A DNA stretch of 41,115 nucleotides from JACQCV01 sp964639675 (GCA_964639675.1 CAZXEK010000046.1:1-41115); one strand, 5' to 3'. Positions 23,996 through 31,822 are shown, counted from the stretch's first letter. A program made the numbers and translations. The notes: generated by a model not told the origin, from the sequence alone.

Positions 23996-24001
23996 TATAA
24001 T
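23996..24001 (+). promoter_or_regulatory. -10 box before the small membrane protein gene
   Basis: TATAAT (23996-24001) with the ATG 6 nt downstream, which would be leaderless. No clear -35 is visible. Confidence 0.45.
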
Positions 24002-24007
24002 TATAAG

Positions 24008-24403
24008 ATGCTCTTAATTCAACTCCTCGCTAACTATTTCATTTGGCATTATACGCTAGCAATTAAGAATATATTCTTAATTTGGGGAGATTTCGTCTGG
24101 TTTTTATGGAACTACTTTTCTATTAGACAGCTCACCGGAACATTTTTCTTTCCGTGGAAAAGACTCGGGGAAACCGCCACTGATATTTTTGATTTTTATA
24201 ACTATTTTTTCGCAATAGTTATTAATTTACTCATGAGAATAGTCGGTATCTTTATTCGCTCAGTCGTCATCATTTCGGGTCTTATGGGTATACTGCTCAT
24301 GATCTTATCTGGTTTGGTTTTTATTGTAGCCTGGTTTTTTATGCCATTTATTGTCATCGTTGTTTTGGGTGTTGGGCTGAAGCTTTTAACTGGGCCCTTT
24401 TAA
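24008..24403 (+). CDS. Small polytopic membrane protein upstream of the Clp-like ATPase
   Basis: A 131-residue, very hydrophobic and aromatic protein. It has an amphipathic or membrane N terminus (about 1-40), a polar middle (RQLTGTFFFPWKRLGETATD, 42-61), then two long helices (about 66-92 and 95-128). It has no recognisable catalytic motif. It lies 4 nt upstream of the membrane-anchored Clp-like ATPase, and a pairing of these two genes is familiar to me from CPR genomes. It may be a membrane partner of the ATPase (inference). Start ATG at 24008 follows a -10 box by 6 nt. Confidence 0.65.
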   Translation: MLLIQLLANYFIWHYTLAIKNIFLIWGDFVWFLWNYFSIRQLTGTFFFPWKRLGETATDIFDFYNYFFAIVINLLMRIVGIFIRSVVIISGLMGILLMILSGLVFIVAWFFMPFIVIVVLGVGLKLLTGPF

Positions 24404-24407
24404 ATTT

Positions 24408-26789
24408 ATGAAGTTAAGTGAATTTGATCAAAATAAAATATCTTTTTATCCCATACTGTTTTTGGAGCGTATTTTTCCCCGATCTATTCGGCGGGCAATA
24501 TTGTCACTCAATAAGCATCTCCTCTATCTTTTCCTTGCGGGTCTTCTTCTAAGTAAGTTTTACGATCAGTATGTTCCCGTACTTATTAACTTTCTAGGCC
24601 TGACAATAATACTTATAACGATCTCCTTGCTGACATTGCTTATGGAAGTATTTTTTCGCTCCTACTATTATACTGGGATCACCAAGGCAGAGTTAGATGC
24701 TGGCAGAGTAATTTACCAAGCCCAAAAAGGTGACCTGCTCCAATCTATCTTTTCTTTGCCAGTTGGACGTAAATTAATTTTAAGATTGGGAATTGGAAAA
24801 TCAGAGCTCGATAGTTTTTTATCACAAAGAAAAGAGACAATCTTCGACTATGATTTACCAGAGCTTAATTCGCAAAACTTCTTTACCACCAAAGAACTGA
24901 TACTCTCGCTTTTTCGGCAAGACAATGAGTTTGCTAAACTTATTTTTGATTTTGGTATAAGCGAAAAAGACCTTTCAAACACCCTTGACTGGATTATTAT
25001 GGAAGATGCCTATCTATCAGAGAAAGAGAGGTGGTGGTCAAGAGATAATTTGTCAGAAAGGAGGGCAATTGGAAAGGAGTACGCTTTTGGGCGGACATCC
25101 TTTTTGGATCGTTTCAGTCATGATCTTTCTTCTGATCCGACACTCTTTGGGGAGAAATCTGAAAGGTCATATAGAGACGACTTGGTTTCTCAGATGGAAA
25201 TTGTCTTTTCGAGGTCAAAAAATGCCAATGTCATAGTCGTTGGAGATCCCGGAGCTCAAGTCTTCGGCGTTGTTTTAGATTTTGTACGAAAGGTTGTAAG
25301 TGGCCGAGTTCGTTCTAACGTAGCCTATAGTAGAGTTCTGGACCTAGATTGGAACATGTTGGTGTCGGAATCTAAAGAAAAGACAACCCTTGAAAGCAAC
25401 TTGATTAGATGTTTAAATGAGGCTCTCTATGCTGGAAATATAATTTTGGTAATTCAAAACTTTCCATCATTTGTGATGTCAACTGAATCCCTCGGTTCTC
25501 TGCTGGCTAGTTTAATTGGTCCTTATCTTGAAAAGAATATTCAAATCATAGCCACCACGGAACCGGTTTTATTCCATCAAAAGATAGAACCCAATCCAAC
25601 TCTGGTTCGGTATTTTGAAAAAGTTTTAGTAAAAGAACCTGACGAAGGCAAGACACTAGAAATTGTCTTAAATTTTATACGTGATATTGAGAAGCAGAGC
25701 AAAACATTTTTTAGTTACCATGCGGTGATAGAGATTATAAGATCTGCTAACTACTATATTACCTTGGGCGTGATGCCCAATAAGGCAATTAATTTAGTCT
25801 TAGAAATCACGGCGAGCGCGGGCTATCACGGGATCAAGTTTATCGGTAAAAAAGAGGTTTTAGATTTCGTAAGAACTAAGACGGCCATCCCAGTTGGGGA
25901 TATCGGTGTCCACGAAAGGGAGGTTTTACTTAGTTTAGAGGCTGGCTTACATAAAAGGGTTATCGGACAAGCCGAGGCGATTGTCGCCATTAGCAATGCC
26001 TTGAGACGATCTAGGGCCGGTGTTCGAGATCCGAAAAAGCCGATTGGATCCTTCCTCTTCCTTGGGCCAACTGGTGTCGGTAAGACTGAGACGGCTAAGG
26101 CCTTAGCACAGATATTCTATGGTGATGAGAAGTATATGCTAAGACTTGACATGAGTGAATATCAAACCCCTAATTCCATCAACAAATTAATCGGTTCCTT
26201 TGAAGAAAATAAGTCTGGGGTCTTATCTAACATGCTCCGAGAGAATCCTTATGGGGTTTTACTATTAGATGAGTTTGAGAAGTCTGATAAAGATGTTTTG
26301 AACCTCTTCTTACAGATTTTCGATGAAGGTTTTTTTTCAGATATGGCTGGTAAAAAAGTTTCAACCCAAAACATAATGTTCATTGCGACATCAAATGCTG
26401 CTAGCCAGATGATTTTCGATATTACTGAAAGAGGAGATGATCCACATAAATTCAAAATGGAAATTATCAATAAGATTGTCTCTGATGGCATCTATAAGCC
26501 CGAACTTATAAATCGTTTTGATGATGTAATAATTTTTCATCCGCTAACAAAAGATGAATTACAGAAAATAGCCTCGCTTATGTTAAAAAAACTTGCCAAT
26601 AGACTTCGAGAAAAGGGAATAGAGCTTGTAATTAGTCCGGCCTTGATTGAAAAAATCGTAGAGGCGGGTTATAGTCGAACTTTCGGCGCTAGACCAATGA
26701 ATCGAGCAATTCAAGCGATTGTCGAGGAGCCAATTGCTAGAAAAATTATTTCTGGAGAGCTCGTCGCTGGCGGCAAGATGGAATTTTAA
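24408..26789 (+). CDS. Membrane-anchored ClpC/ClpA-like AAA+ ATPase with inactive first domain
   Basis: A 793-residue Clp/Hsp100-like ATPase. Two hydrophobic helices (about 37-49 and 57-79) replace the soluble Clp N domain. The first AAA module is degenerate: the P-loop position reads GDPGAQ (279-284) instead of GxPGxGKT, and the Walker B position reads ILVIQNF (346-352). The second module is canonical: GPTGVGKT (553-560), Walker B GVLLLDEFEK (626-635), sensor ATSN and the C-terminal GYSRTFGARPMNRAIQ with sensor 2 Arg. The [ILV]GF/IGL loop used to dock ClpP is not seen between ATSN and PELINRF. It may extract or unfold membrane proteins without ClpP (inference). It lies in a run with the small membrane protein upstream and dus downstream (6 nt). 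Confidence 0.85.
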   Translation: MKLSEFDQNKISFYPILFLERIFPRSIRRAILSLNKHLLYLFLAGLLLSKFYDQYVPVLINFLGLTIILITISLLTLLMEVFFRSYYYTGITKAELDAGRVIYQAQKGDLLQSIFSLPVGRKLILRLGIGKSELDSFLSQRKETIFDYDLPELNSQNFFTTKELILSLFRQDNEFAKLIFDFGISEKDLSNTLDWIIMEDAYLSEKERWWSRDNLSERRAIGKEYAFGRTSFLDRFSHDLSSDPTLFGEKSERSYRDDLVSQMEIVFSRSKNANVIVVGDPGAQVFGVVLDFVRKVVSGRVRSNVAYSRVLDLDWNMLVSESKEKTTLESNLIRCLNEALYAGNIILVIQNFPSFVMSTESLGSLLASLIGPYLEKNIQIIATTEPVLFHQKIEPNPTLVRYFEKVLVKEPDEGKTLEIVLNFIRDIEKQSKTFFSYHAVIEIIRSANYYITLGVMPNKAINLVLEITASAGYHGIKFIGKKEVLDFVRTKTAIPVGDIGVHEREVLLSLEAGLHKRVIGQAEAIVAISNALRRSRAGVRDPKKPIGSFLFLGPTGVGKTETAKALAQIFYGDEKYMLRLDMSEYQTPNSINKLIGSFEENKSGVLSNMLRENPYGVLLLDEFEKSDKDVLNLFLQIFDEGFFSDMAGKKVSTQNIMFIATSNAASQMIFDITERGDDPHKFKMEIINKIVSDGIYKPELINRFDDVIIFHPLTKDELQKIASLMLKKLANRLREKGIELVISPALIEKIVEAGYSRTFGARPMNRAIQAIVEEPIARKIISGELVAGGKMEF

Positions 26790-26795
26790 TGATCT

Positions 26796-27833
26796 ATGCA
26801 GAAAGGGTTTTGGCAAAAAATTAAAAAGCCAATTATGGTTTTAGCGCCAATGGCAGATGTAACTGACGCGGCTTTTCGACGTTTGATAGCCAAGTATGGT
26901 AAGCCAGATATTACTTGGACAGAATTTGTTTCTTGTGATGGACTTGTTTCAGAAGGTAAAAAAAGACTACTGAAAGATCTCTGGTTTACCGAATCTGAGC
27001 GACCGATATTAGCACAATTTTTTGGGGCAAAACCAGAAAACTTTTACAGATGTGCAGAGTTGGCCCAAGAGCTTGGTTTCGACGGGATAGACATAAATAT
27101 GGGTTGTCCAGATAGGGGGATAAACAAACAGAAGGCTGGAGCCGATCTGATTAATGATCCAGAATTAGCAAAAAAGATTATAAGAGAGACACAACGAGGA
27201 GCGGGTGGGTTGCCTGTCTCTGTTAAAACTCGAGTCGGGTATAATAAAGAAAGCTTAGAGGAGTGGCTTAAGCACCTGCTTTCGACAGAGCCTGTGGCCA
27301 TAATGATTCATGCTAGAACCAGAAAAGAGATGTCTCTGGTACCGGCCCGCTGGGATCTTATTGCTCAAGCTAAAGAGCTTGCCAGGGAAAGTCAGACCTT
27401 GATTATAGGTAACGGCGATGTCAAAGACTTACGAGATGCTTACTATAAGACTCATGAGAGTGGTGCTGATGGTGCCATGCTTGGGCGTGCCGTCTTCGGC
27501 AATCCTTGGTTATTTTGCGACTATAATCGAAAAAAGGCTAAAGAAGAATTTAACTTGGGAGCTCAACTCCCAAGTACTTCAAAGACAGAGTTTATGGATT
27601 TTAAGAGCACTCTCTCATTAAGAGAAAGACTTGGGGTGATGCTCGAGCACGCTAGGTTATATGAGGGGCTTTTTTCGGGAGTTAAGAGTTTTGCTCTTAT
27701 GCGGAAGCATTTCGGTTCTTATATTGGAGGGTTCGCCGGTGCCAAAGAGCTTCGTACAAGATTAATGGGGGCGAATAATGTGAGAGACGTCGAGGAGATT
27801 ATTACACCACATATTTCTACGCGCGTCATTTGA
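26796..27833 (+). CDS. dus: tRNA-dihydrouridine synthase
   Basis: A 345-residue FMN enzyme that reduces uridines in tRNA D loops. The Dus signature is complete: LAPMADVTD (17-25), AQFFG, and NMGCPDRGINKQKAGADL containing the catalytic Cys, then VKTRVGY, MIHARTR, IGNGDV, and GADGAMLGRAVFGNPWLF. A palindromic sequence (27553-27575) is read in frame as LGAQLPS within a variable loop near residues 252-262. The subtype (DusA/B/C) was not assigned; DusB-like by overall motifs. Start ATG at 26796 is 6 nt after the ATPase stop, so co-expression is likely. The TTGACA of the next gene overlaps its TGA stop. Confidence 0.93.
   Translation: MQKGFWQKIKKPIMVLAPMADVTDAAFRRLIAKYGKPDITWTEFVSCDGLVSEGKKRLLKDLWFTESERPILAQFFGAKPENFYRCAELAQELGFDGIDINMGCPDRGINKQKAGADLINDPELAKKIIRETQRGAGGLPVSVKTRVGYNKESLEEWLKHLLSTEPVAIMIHARTRKEMSLVPARWDLIAQAKELARESQTLIIGNGDVKDLRDAYYKTHESGADGAMLGRAVFGNPWLFCDYNRKKAKEEFNLGAQLPSTSKTEFMDFKSTLSLRERLGVMLEHARLYEGLFSGVKSFALMRKHFGSYIGGFAGAKELRTRLMGANNVRDVEEIITPHISTRVI
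27553..27575. repeat. Palindrome inside dus
   Basis: ACTTGGGAG / CTCCCAAGT, a 9-bp stem with a 5-nt loop. It resembles hairpins at 1819 and 19741 (core TTGGGAG / CTCCCAA) and keeps the reading frame of dus. Confidence 0.6.
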
Positions 27834-27858
27834 CAATATATGTATAAAGATTTATTCT
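27830..27858 (+). promoter_or_regulatory. Promoter of the two-gene hypothetical operon
   Basis: TTGACA (27830-27835, over the dus stop), 17 nt, TATTCT (27853-27858). The leader is about 50 nt with an SD. The boxes and spacing match the promoter at 1580-1608. Confidence 0.65.
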
Positions 27859-27915
27859 TTGGCTGGTTTAGTTTGTCACCATTGAACTTTTAAAATTCAA
27901 AAAGGAGGTTGGCTC

Positions 27916-28458
27916 GTGAAAATTAAATTTAACCCTGTGAAAATTCCCGAAACTATAATGAAGAAGGTAGAAGGGCTTGCAGATAAAAATAAGCGGAGGG
28001 AAATTGCTGAAAAAAAAAGGGTGGAAAAAGAGCACACTCAGACCAAGGGACTAGAGGATCTAAGGAAGTTGAACTGGGTTCAACTTAATGTCCATGCTAG
28101 AGAGATTTTGCACTGGATCTATGAATTTGTTCGAAGTCCAGACGGTAAGAAGTTCTTTAAGCAGGTTCATACTATCAGGATATTTTGTGCATCATTTTGG
28201 CTAGGATTTCCTGTGAAAGAAGCTTATAGTACAACCTTTGCCACGATTGAAGTTGATAGACATGGAAATGTATCGTATAACGAGAGATATAAAGGGATGC
28301 CGGCCCATACTATAAAACTTGGTAAGATCCCAATCGTACCAGAAACTTTGGTCGAGAAACTTCATCCAGATTATTTAGTACAGCTTGCCGAGCACCTTTT
28401 ATCTGGAGCTGTTTGGAATTACATTGAGACAGCAATGCCCGAAGCGATAGACCCTTGA
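27916..28458 (+). CDS. Hypothetical protein, first gene of a pair
   Basis: I do not recognise this family. GTG at 27916 is the start, with AAAGGAGG (27901-27908) 7 nt upstream. The 180-residue product begins with a lysine-rich helical segment (about 15-50, with KNKRREIAEKKRVEKEH). A more globular part follows, with REILHWIYEFV, a FASFWLGFP-like aromatic stretch and LLSGAVWNYIE near the end. There is no signal peptide, and the hydrophobic segments are too short for membrane helices. It is the first gene of a two-gene unit with the gene at 28480, with its own promoter (27830) and a terminator after the second gene. Confidence 0.68.
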   Translation: MKIKFNPVKIPETIMKKVEGLADKNKRREIAEKKRVEKEHTQTKGLEDLRKLNWVQLNVHAREILHWIYEFVRSPDGKKFFKQVHTIRIFCASFWLGFPVKEAYSTTFATIEVDRHGNVSYNERYKGMPAHTIKLGKIPIVPETLVEKLHPDYLVQLAEHLLSGAVWNYIETAMPEAIDP

Positions 28459-28479
28459 GTCAGTTAGGAGGCAAAAAAG

Positions 28480-28923
28480 ATGGAATTTAGTCTTGAAAAC
28501 GAACAAGATTGTCCATTTATTGATCCGGATGGCCCCATTCGTTGGCTTGATAATGACTCCTTACTTGGGAGGCAGTGGTTTGGACCTAAAAATAACCTTG
28601 TTTTGATGAAATTTCTACCTACTGGATCAATTGCAGTAAGAATCCCAGTGGGTTTTGTTTTTAGTCTGGACCATTTCGAAGTTTCTTCAGACGGATTATC
28701 TGTAACAGTAACATCTTCTCGGGATAAGAAAACGAATGTTGTTGACATGAGAAGCCGTAAGGTTAGGAAGACTCGTAAGTTTGTTCCTGGATGGTCGGCC
28801 TACAGACAGAAATTCTTGGATCTAGATCTTATGATTTTTTCGCCGAACCACAGAAGGGTTGCTAAAAGAGTTTATGATCCAGATGGTAAATTACTTCTGC
28901 GAATTTATGATTTTGTGGCGTAG
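28480..28923 (+). CDS. Hypothetical protein, second gene of a pair
   Basis: I do not recognise this family. ATG at 28480 is preceded by AGGAGG (28466-28471) with 8 nt spacing. The 147-residue product is predicted beta-rich, with Trp/Gly/Asp turns early (DGPIRWLDNDSLLGRQWFGP), then a very basic patch (RSRKVRKTRKF, about 91-101), and ends RVYDPDGKLLLRIYDF. No membrane segment. The basic patch could bind nucleic acid, but no known motif supports this. It is 21 nt downstream of its partner and is followed by a strong terminator. Confidence 0.68.
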   Translation: MEFSLENEQDCPFIDPDGPIRWLDNDSLLGRQWFGPKNNLVLMKFLPTGSIAVRIPVGFVFSLDHFEVSSDGLSVTVTSSRDKKTNVVDMRSRKVRKTRKFVPGWSAYRQKFLDLDLMIFSPNHRRVAKRVYDPDGKLLLRIYDFVA

Positions 28924-28944
28924 TCGATAGTGGCTTTAATTCTG

Positions 28945-28974
28945 GCTCTCGCTTTGACCGCGGGAGCTTTTTTT
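28945..28974 (+). terminator. Terminator of the hypothetical pair
   Basis: GCTCTCGC / GCGGGAGC (8 bp, one G-U pair, 7-nt loop), then seven T. Confidence 0.88.
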
Positions 28975-28990
28975 GTAATAATAAGAGGCG

Positions 28991-30337
28991 ATGTTTTTAA
29001 AATCAAAAAGATATCTATCTTTAGTTCTGTTTTTTGTTATAATACCAGCTATTTTTTTTCTGGCGGGATTATATATTGGTACTAAAGGGCGAGTTTCTGA
29101 CCTAGAGAAGCTTGGTTATATAAGTAATAAGGAGCCAGTGCTTCCTATAACAGCCGACTTCTCTTTATTTTGGAAAACATGGAATACAATAAACGATAAA
29201 TTTGTGGACAGTCGTTTTTCTTCTACATCCGCGACTGGCACAGTGCTTCGGGCTGCTACAGACCAAGATAAAATCTATGGGGCGATCTCCGGACTAGTTA
29301 AATCTCTAGGTGATCCCTATACGGTTTTTATGAAGCCAGATGAGGCGGAGATGTTTCAGAATGACATAAATGGTAGTTTCCATGGGGTTGGCATGGAAGT
29401 TGGACTAAAGAATGATCTACTTACTGTAATAGCCCCGCTTGAGGGTACCCCAGCCAAGATTGCTGGAATAAGAGCGGGAGATAAAATTATTAAGATTGAT
29501 GGGAGGCCTACTCTTGGTCTAGCAGTAGAAGAGGCGGTAAAAATGATTCGTGGCCCCAAGGGTACCACAGTTGAACTATCATTACTTCGAGACAAGGAGG
29601 AGGATCTGTTAAACATAAAAGTTGTAAGGGATATAATAAACATACCCGTGCTTGATATCGGAAATAGTAAGTCAACCAACAAAGATGGTACCTTAAGGAA
29701 CGGTAAGGGAGGGACAGTGAATGATGCGAATAATACTGGCCTGAGAAAGGATGGTATTTTTGTCATGAGACTCTACAACTTCTCTGCACCATCACCAGAA
29801 TATTTTAGAGAAGCCCTAAAGAAATTGGTGGTTTCAAAATCCGATAAATTGATACTAGATCTTCGTGGTAATCCCGGAGGGTTCTTAGAGGCGGCAGTTG
29901 AGATTGCTAGTTGGTTCCTACCAGCCGGTAAGATTGTAGTGAGAGAGGTTATAAATAAAGAGGGGGAAGAAAGGGTTCATAGAAGCAAGGGCTATGATAT
30001 TTTTAATAAAAACCTGAAGATGGTGGTTTTGGTAGACAGAGGCAGTGCTTCGGCCTCTGAGATTTTAGCAGGAGCTCTTTCAGAGCATAAGGTCGCTTTG
30101 TTGATTGGCGAACAAACCTTCGGGAAGGGTTCAGTGCAGGAATTGGTATCGGTTGCATCAGACAGTTTTGTGAAGATCACAATTGCTAAGTGGATGACGC
30201 CAGATGGTCACTCAATCTCTCTACGCGGCTTGACTCCAGACTTCGTTATATCTATAACTAAGGAAGATATTAAGGCAGGTCGTGATCCGCAGTTTGATGC
30301 GGCAGTTAGTTATTTATTAACAGGTAAGGTAAAGTAA
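28991..30337 (+). CDS. C-terminal processing protease with PDZ domain (CtpA-like)
   Basis: A 448-residue S41 protease. A basic N terminus and one membrane helix (about 9-30) anchor it, with the enzyme outside. A helical region with SLGDPYTVFM precedes a PDZ domain (about 118-212, HGVGMEVGL, GIRAGDKIIKIDG). The catalytic core has LILDLRGNPGG, Ser354 (GSASASEILAGAL), Lys379 (TFGKGSVQ) and Gln383. A Gly/Asn/Lys-rich stretch (about 224-252) lies between PDZ and core and looks like an insertion or a flexible linker. It trims or degrades exported proteins from their C termini. Unlike the S41 pair at 2134 and 3361 it has the full domain set. rplI follows after 7 nt. Confidence 0.93.
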   Translation: MFLKSKRYLSLVLFFVIIPAIFFLAGLYIGTKGRVSDLEKLGYISNKEPVLPITADFSLFWKTWNTINDKFVDSRFSSTSATGTVLRAATDQDKIYGAISGLVKSLGDPYTVFMKPDEAEMFQNDINGSFHGVGMEVGLKNDLLTVIAPLEGTPAKIAGIRAGDKIIKIDGRPTLGLAVEEAVKMIRGPKGTTVELSLLRDKEEDLLNIKVVRDIINIPVLDIGNSKSTNKDGTLRNGKGGTVNDANNTGLRKDGIFVMRLYNFSAPSPEYFREALKKLVVSKSDKLILDLRGNPGGFLEAAVEIASWFLPAGKIVVREVINKEGEERVHRSKGYDIFNKNLKMVVLVDRGSASASEILAGALSEHKVALLIGEQTFGKGSVQELVSVASDSFVKITIAKWMTPDGHSISLRGLTPDFVISITKEDIKAGRDPQFDAAVSYLLTGKVK

Positions 30338-30344
30338 ATAAAAA

Positions 30345-30791
30345 ATGCAAGTTATTTTATTAAAAGATGTCCCCAAGGTAGGCAGAAAATATGATATAAA
30401 AAATGTCTCAGATGGATATGGACGAAATTTTCTGATTAAAAATCATCTGGCCGAATTGGCCACCAAAAATTCTTTAAAGGTAGCGAATGATCTCAAGGAG
30501 AAAATCATTGCAGTTAAAAAAGTGGAGGAGTCTAAGATTGACGAGAGGCTTTCTAAGTTAGCTTCAATCACGATAAAACTAAACCGAAAAGCAAATAGCG
30601 ATGGGGTGCTGTTTGCTGGAGTAAACGCTAATGATTTAGCCGAGACTATTACAAAACAGACCGGAATGGTTGTTTTACCTGAGTGTATAAAATTAATTAA
30701 GCCAGTTAAGAGCGTGGGTGAATATGAAGTGGATGTAGCTTTTGGTGATCACAAAACCAGATTTAAGCTTCTGGTTCTACATTCACAATAG
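30345..30791 (+). CDS. rplI: 50S ribosomal protein L9
   Basis: A 148-residue L9. The N-terminal rRNA-binding domain is typical (MQVILLKDVPKVGRKYDI, then VSDGYGRNFLIKNHLA), joined by a long charged helix (about 45-75) to the C-terminal domain (SDGVLFAGVNANDLAETI). L9 stabilises the ribosome near L1 and helps keep frame. It is missing from some CPR lineages, so its presence has phylogenetic value. No SD; it starts 7 nt after the protease gene. Its last 29 nt overlap the 3' end of rpmA on the other strand. Confidence 0.94.
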   Translation: MQVILLKDVPKVGRKYDIKNVSDGYGRNFLIKNHLAELATKNSLKVANDLKEKIIAVKKVEESKIDERLSKLASITIKLNRKANSDGVLFAGVNANDLAETITKQTGMVVLPECIKLIKPVKSVGEYEVDVAFGDHKTRFKLLVLHSQ

Positions 30792-31044
30792 TCTTCTTTA
30801 ATGTTTTGCCATCGAATTTTATTTTTCTTCTTTGGTCAAAATTCACAATGCCAGATTTTAGTGCAAATAGTGTATGATCTTTACCAGTACCAACATTGGT
30901 CCCGGCCTCAATAACAGTACCTCTCTGGCGAACAATTATAGAGCCAGCCGAAGCCTTCTCTCCCTGATAGAGCTTAGTCCCCAGATATTGTGGTCCTGAA
31001 TCTTTGAGGTTTTTTGCTGAACCACCAGCTTTTTTATGAGCCAT
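30763..31044 (-). CDS. rpmA: 50S ribosomal protein L27
   Basis: A 93-residue L27, with N-terminal MAHKKAGGSAKNLKDS reaching toward the peptidyl transferase centre, then GTKLYQGEKASAGSIIVRQRG and the GKDHTLFAL segment. There is no cleaved N-terminal extension of the Firmicutes type. ATG at 31044 is 7 nt after a TATACT box, a leaderless-type start. No rplU gene is adjacent, which is unusual, since L21 and L27 are commonly paired. Overlaps rplI by 29 nt tail to tail. Confidence 0.95.
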   Translation of the reverse strand: MAHKKAGGSAKNLKDSGPQYLGTKLYQGEKASAGSIIVRQRGTVIEAGTNVGTGKDHTLFALKSGIVNFDQRRKIKFDGKTLKKTIVNVEPEA

Positions 31045-31051
31045 ATATTAA

Positions 31052-31057
31052 AGTATA
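31052..31057 (-). promoter_or_regulatory. -10 box of rpmA in a 29-nt divergent gap
   Basis: TATACT (31057-31052, minus strand) with 7 nt to the rpmA ATG. The gap to the divergent gene at 31074 is only 29 nt, so the two promoters must overlap; TATTTA (31063-31068) may be the plus-strand -10. Confidence 0.55.
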
Positions 31058-31073
31058 TTAAGTATTTAATAGC

Positions 31074-31439
31074 ATGAGTCTAAACTATTTTTTTAAAAAG
31101 GTCAACTTTTTCACGGGGGACTCTCTATATATAACATATATGACTCTTCTTATAATTCTTGTAGGACTGTTGGGTTTCGGCTTAGGTAGGTTATCGAAAC
31201 TGGAGGAACGAAAGAGTCCCATAAATATAATAAGCCCCATAGAGGAAGAGGTTCGTTTGCCTATAAAAGTAAGTGAGGCACCCGGAAAATATGTAGGTTC
31301 AAAAGCCGGAAACTCCTACTATCTGCCTTGGTGCCTTGGGGTAAAAAAGATCAAAGATAGCAATAAAATCTGGTTTAATACAAAAGAAGAGGCTCTGCTA
31401 GCTGGCTATAAAAAAGCATCAACCTGCAAGGGCTTATAA
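31074..31439 (+). CDS. Single-pass membrane protein with Ada-like C-terminal module
   Basis: A 121-residue protein with one membrane helix (about 20-42, YMTLLIILVGLLGFGLGRL) after a basic start, a linker, and a C-terminal module: YVGSKAGNSYYLPWCLGVKKI, then IWFNTKEEALLAGYKKASTC. This resembles the small metal-binding fold at the N terminus of Ada, in which G-S-K-x-x-x-x-Y-x-P-W-C and A-GY-x-x-C are conserved; only two Cys are present. Function unknown; possibly an exported or surface-bound small domain. It is divergent from rpmA across 29 nt and has no SD. Confidence 0.65.
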   Translation: MSLNYFFKKVNFFTGDSLYITYMTLLIILVGLLGFGLGRLSKLEERKSPINIISPIEEEVRLPIKVSEAPGKYVGSKAGNSYYLPWCLGVKKIKDSNKIWFNTKEEALLAGYKKASTCKGL

Positions 31440-31561
31440 TTTTTTGTCGTGGATACAGCCAAACCGCGCACTTGATTCCTAGATATTTTTGATATATGAT
31501 GCATAATCTATTTAGAGATCGGTCGATCTTTAAAACTTATTATTTTTTTAGAAAATAAGAC
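31440..31561. other. Intergenic spacer
   Basis: AT-rich, no gene. It contains the small palindrome AGATCGGTCGATCT (31516-31529) and AT-rich stretches that may form the promoter of the next gene. Confidence 0.35.
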
Positions 31562-31750
31562 ATGGGGAATAAAATAGTTTGGGTGGTTGTGGTTATATTG
31601 GCAATGGTTGGCCTTTACTACTGGTCAATGGCAGAAGTGGAAGTTATGCCAGCCGTTGAGGAAGTAGCTCCAGTCGCTCAAGAAACAGCTACGGAAAGTG
31701 ATCCAGGTGTACCAACAGAAGTTCCTGTTAGCAATTCCGAGGTCAGATAG
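31562..31750 (+). CDS. Small membrane protein with acidic tail
   Basis: A 62-residue protein with one N-terminal hydrophobic helix (about 4-21, KIVWVVVVILAMVGLYYW) and an acidic, Val/Pro/Glu-rich tail (AEVEVMPAVEEVAPVAQE and onward). It is probably anchored in the membrane with a disordered tail outside. No SD. A terminator follows. Support for coding is the membrane-plus-tail composition and the downstream terminator; the family is unknown. Confidence 0.6.
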   Translation: MGNKIVWVVVVILAMVGLYYWSMAEVEVMPAVEEVAPVAQETATESDPGVPTEVPVSNSEVR

Positions 31751-31766
31751 AGATCTTTAAGATTTA

Positions 31767-31804
31767 ACAAAAACGCTCCAGCAAAATGCCGGGCGTTTTT
31801 GTTT
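31767..31804 (+). terminator. Terminator before uvrB
   Basis: ACAAAAACGC / GCGTTTTTGT, a 10-bp stem with a 16-nt loop. The 3' arm itself supplies the T tract. It ends 18 nt before the uvrB ATG. Confidence 0.8.
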
Positions 31805-31822
31805 GACATTATTAGATTATTA

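Noticed and set aside
31799..31822. Longer uvrB start (TTG at 31799)
   Set aside because: It lies in the terminator of the preceding gene. The ATG at 31823 gives the conserved N terminus.
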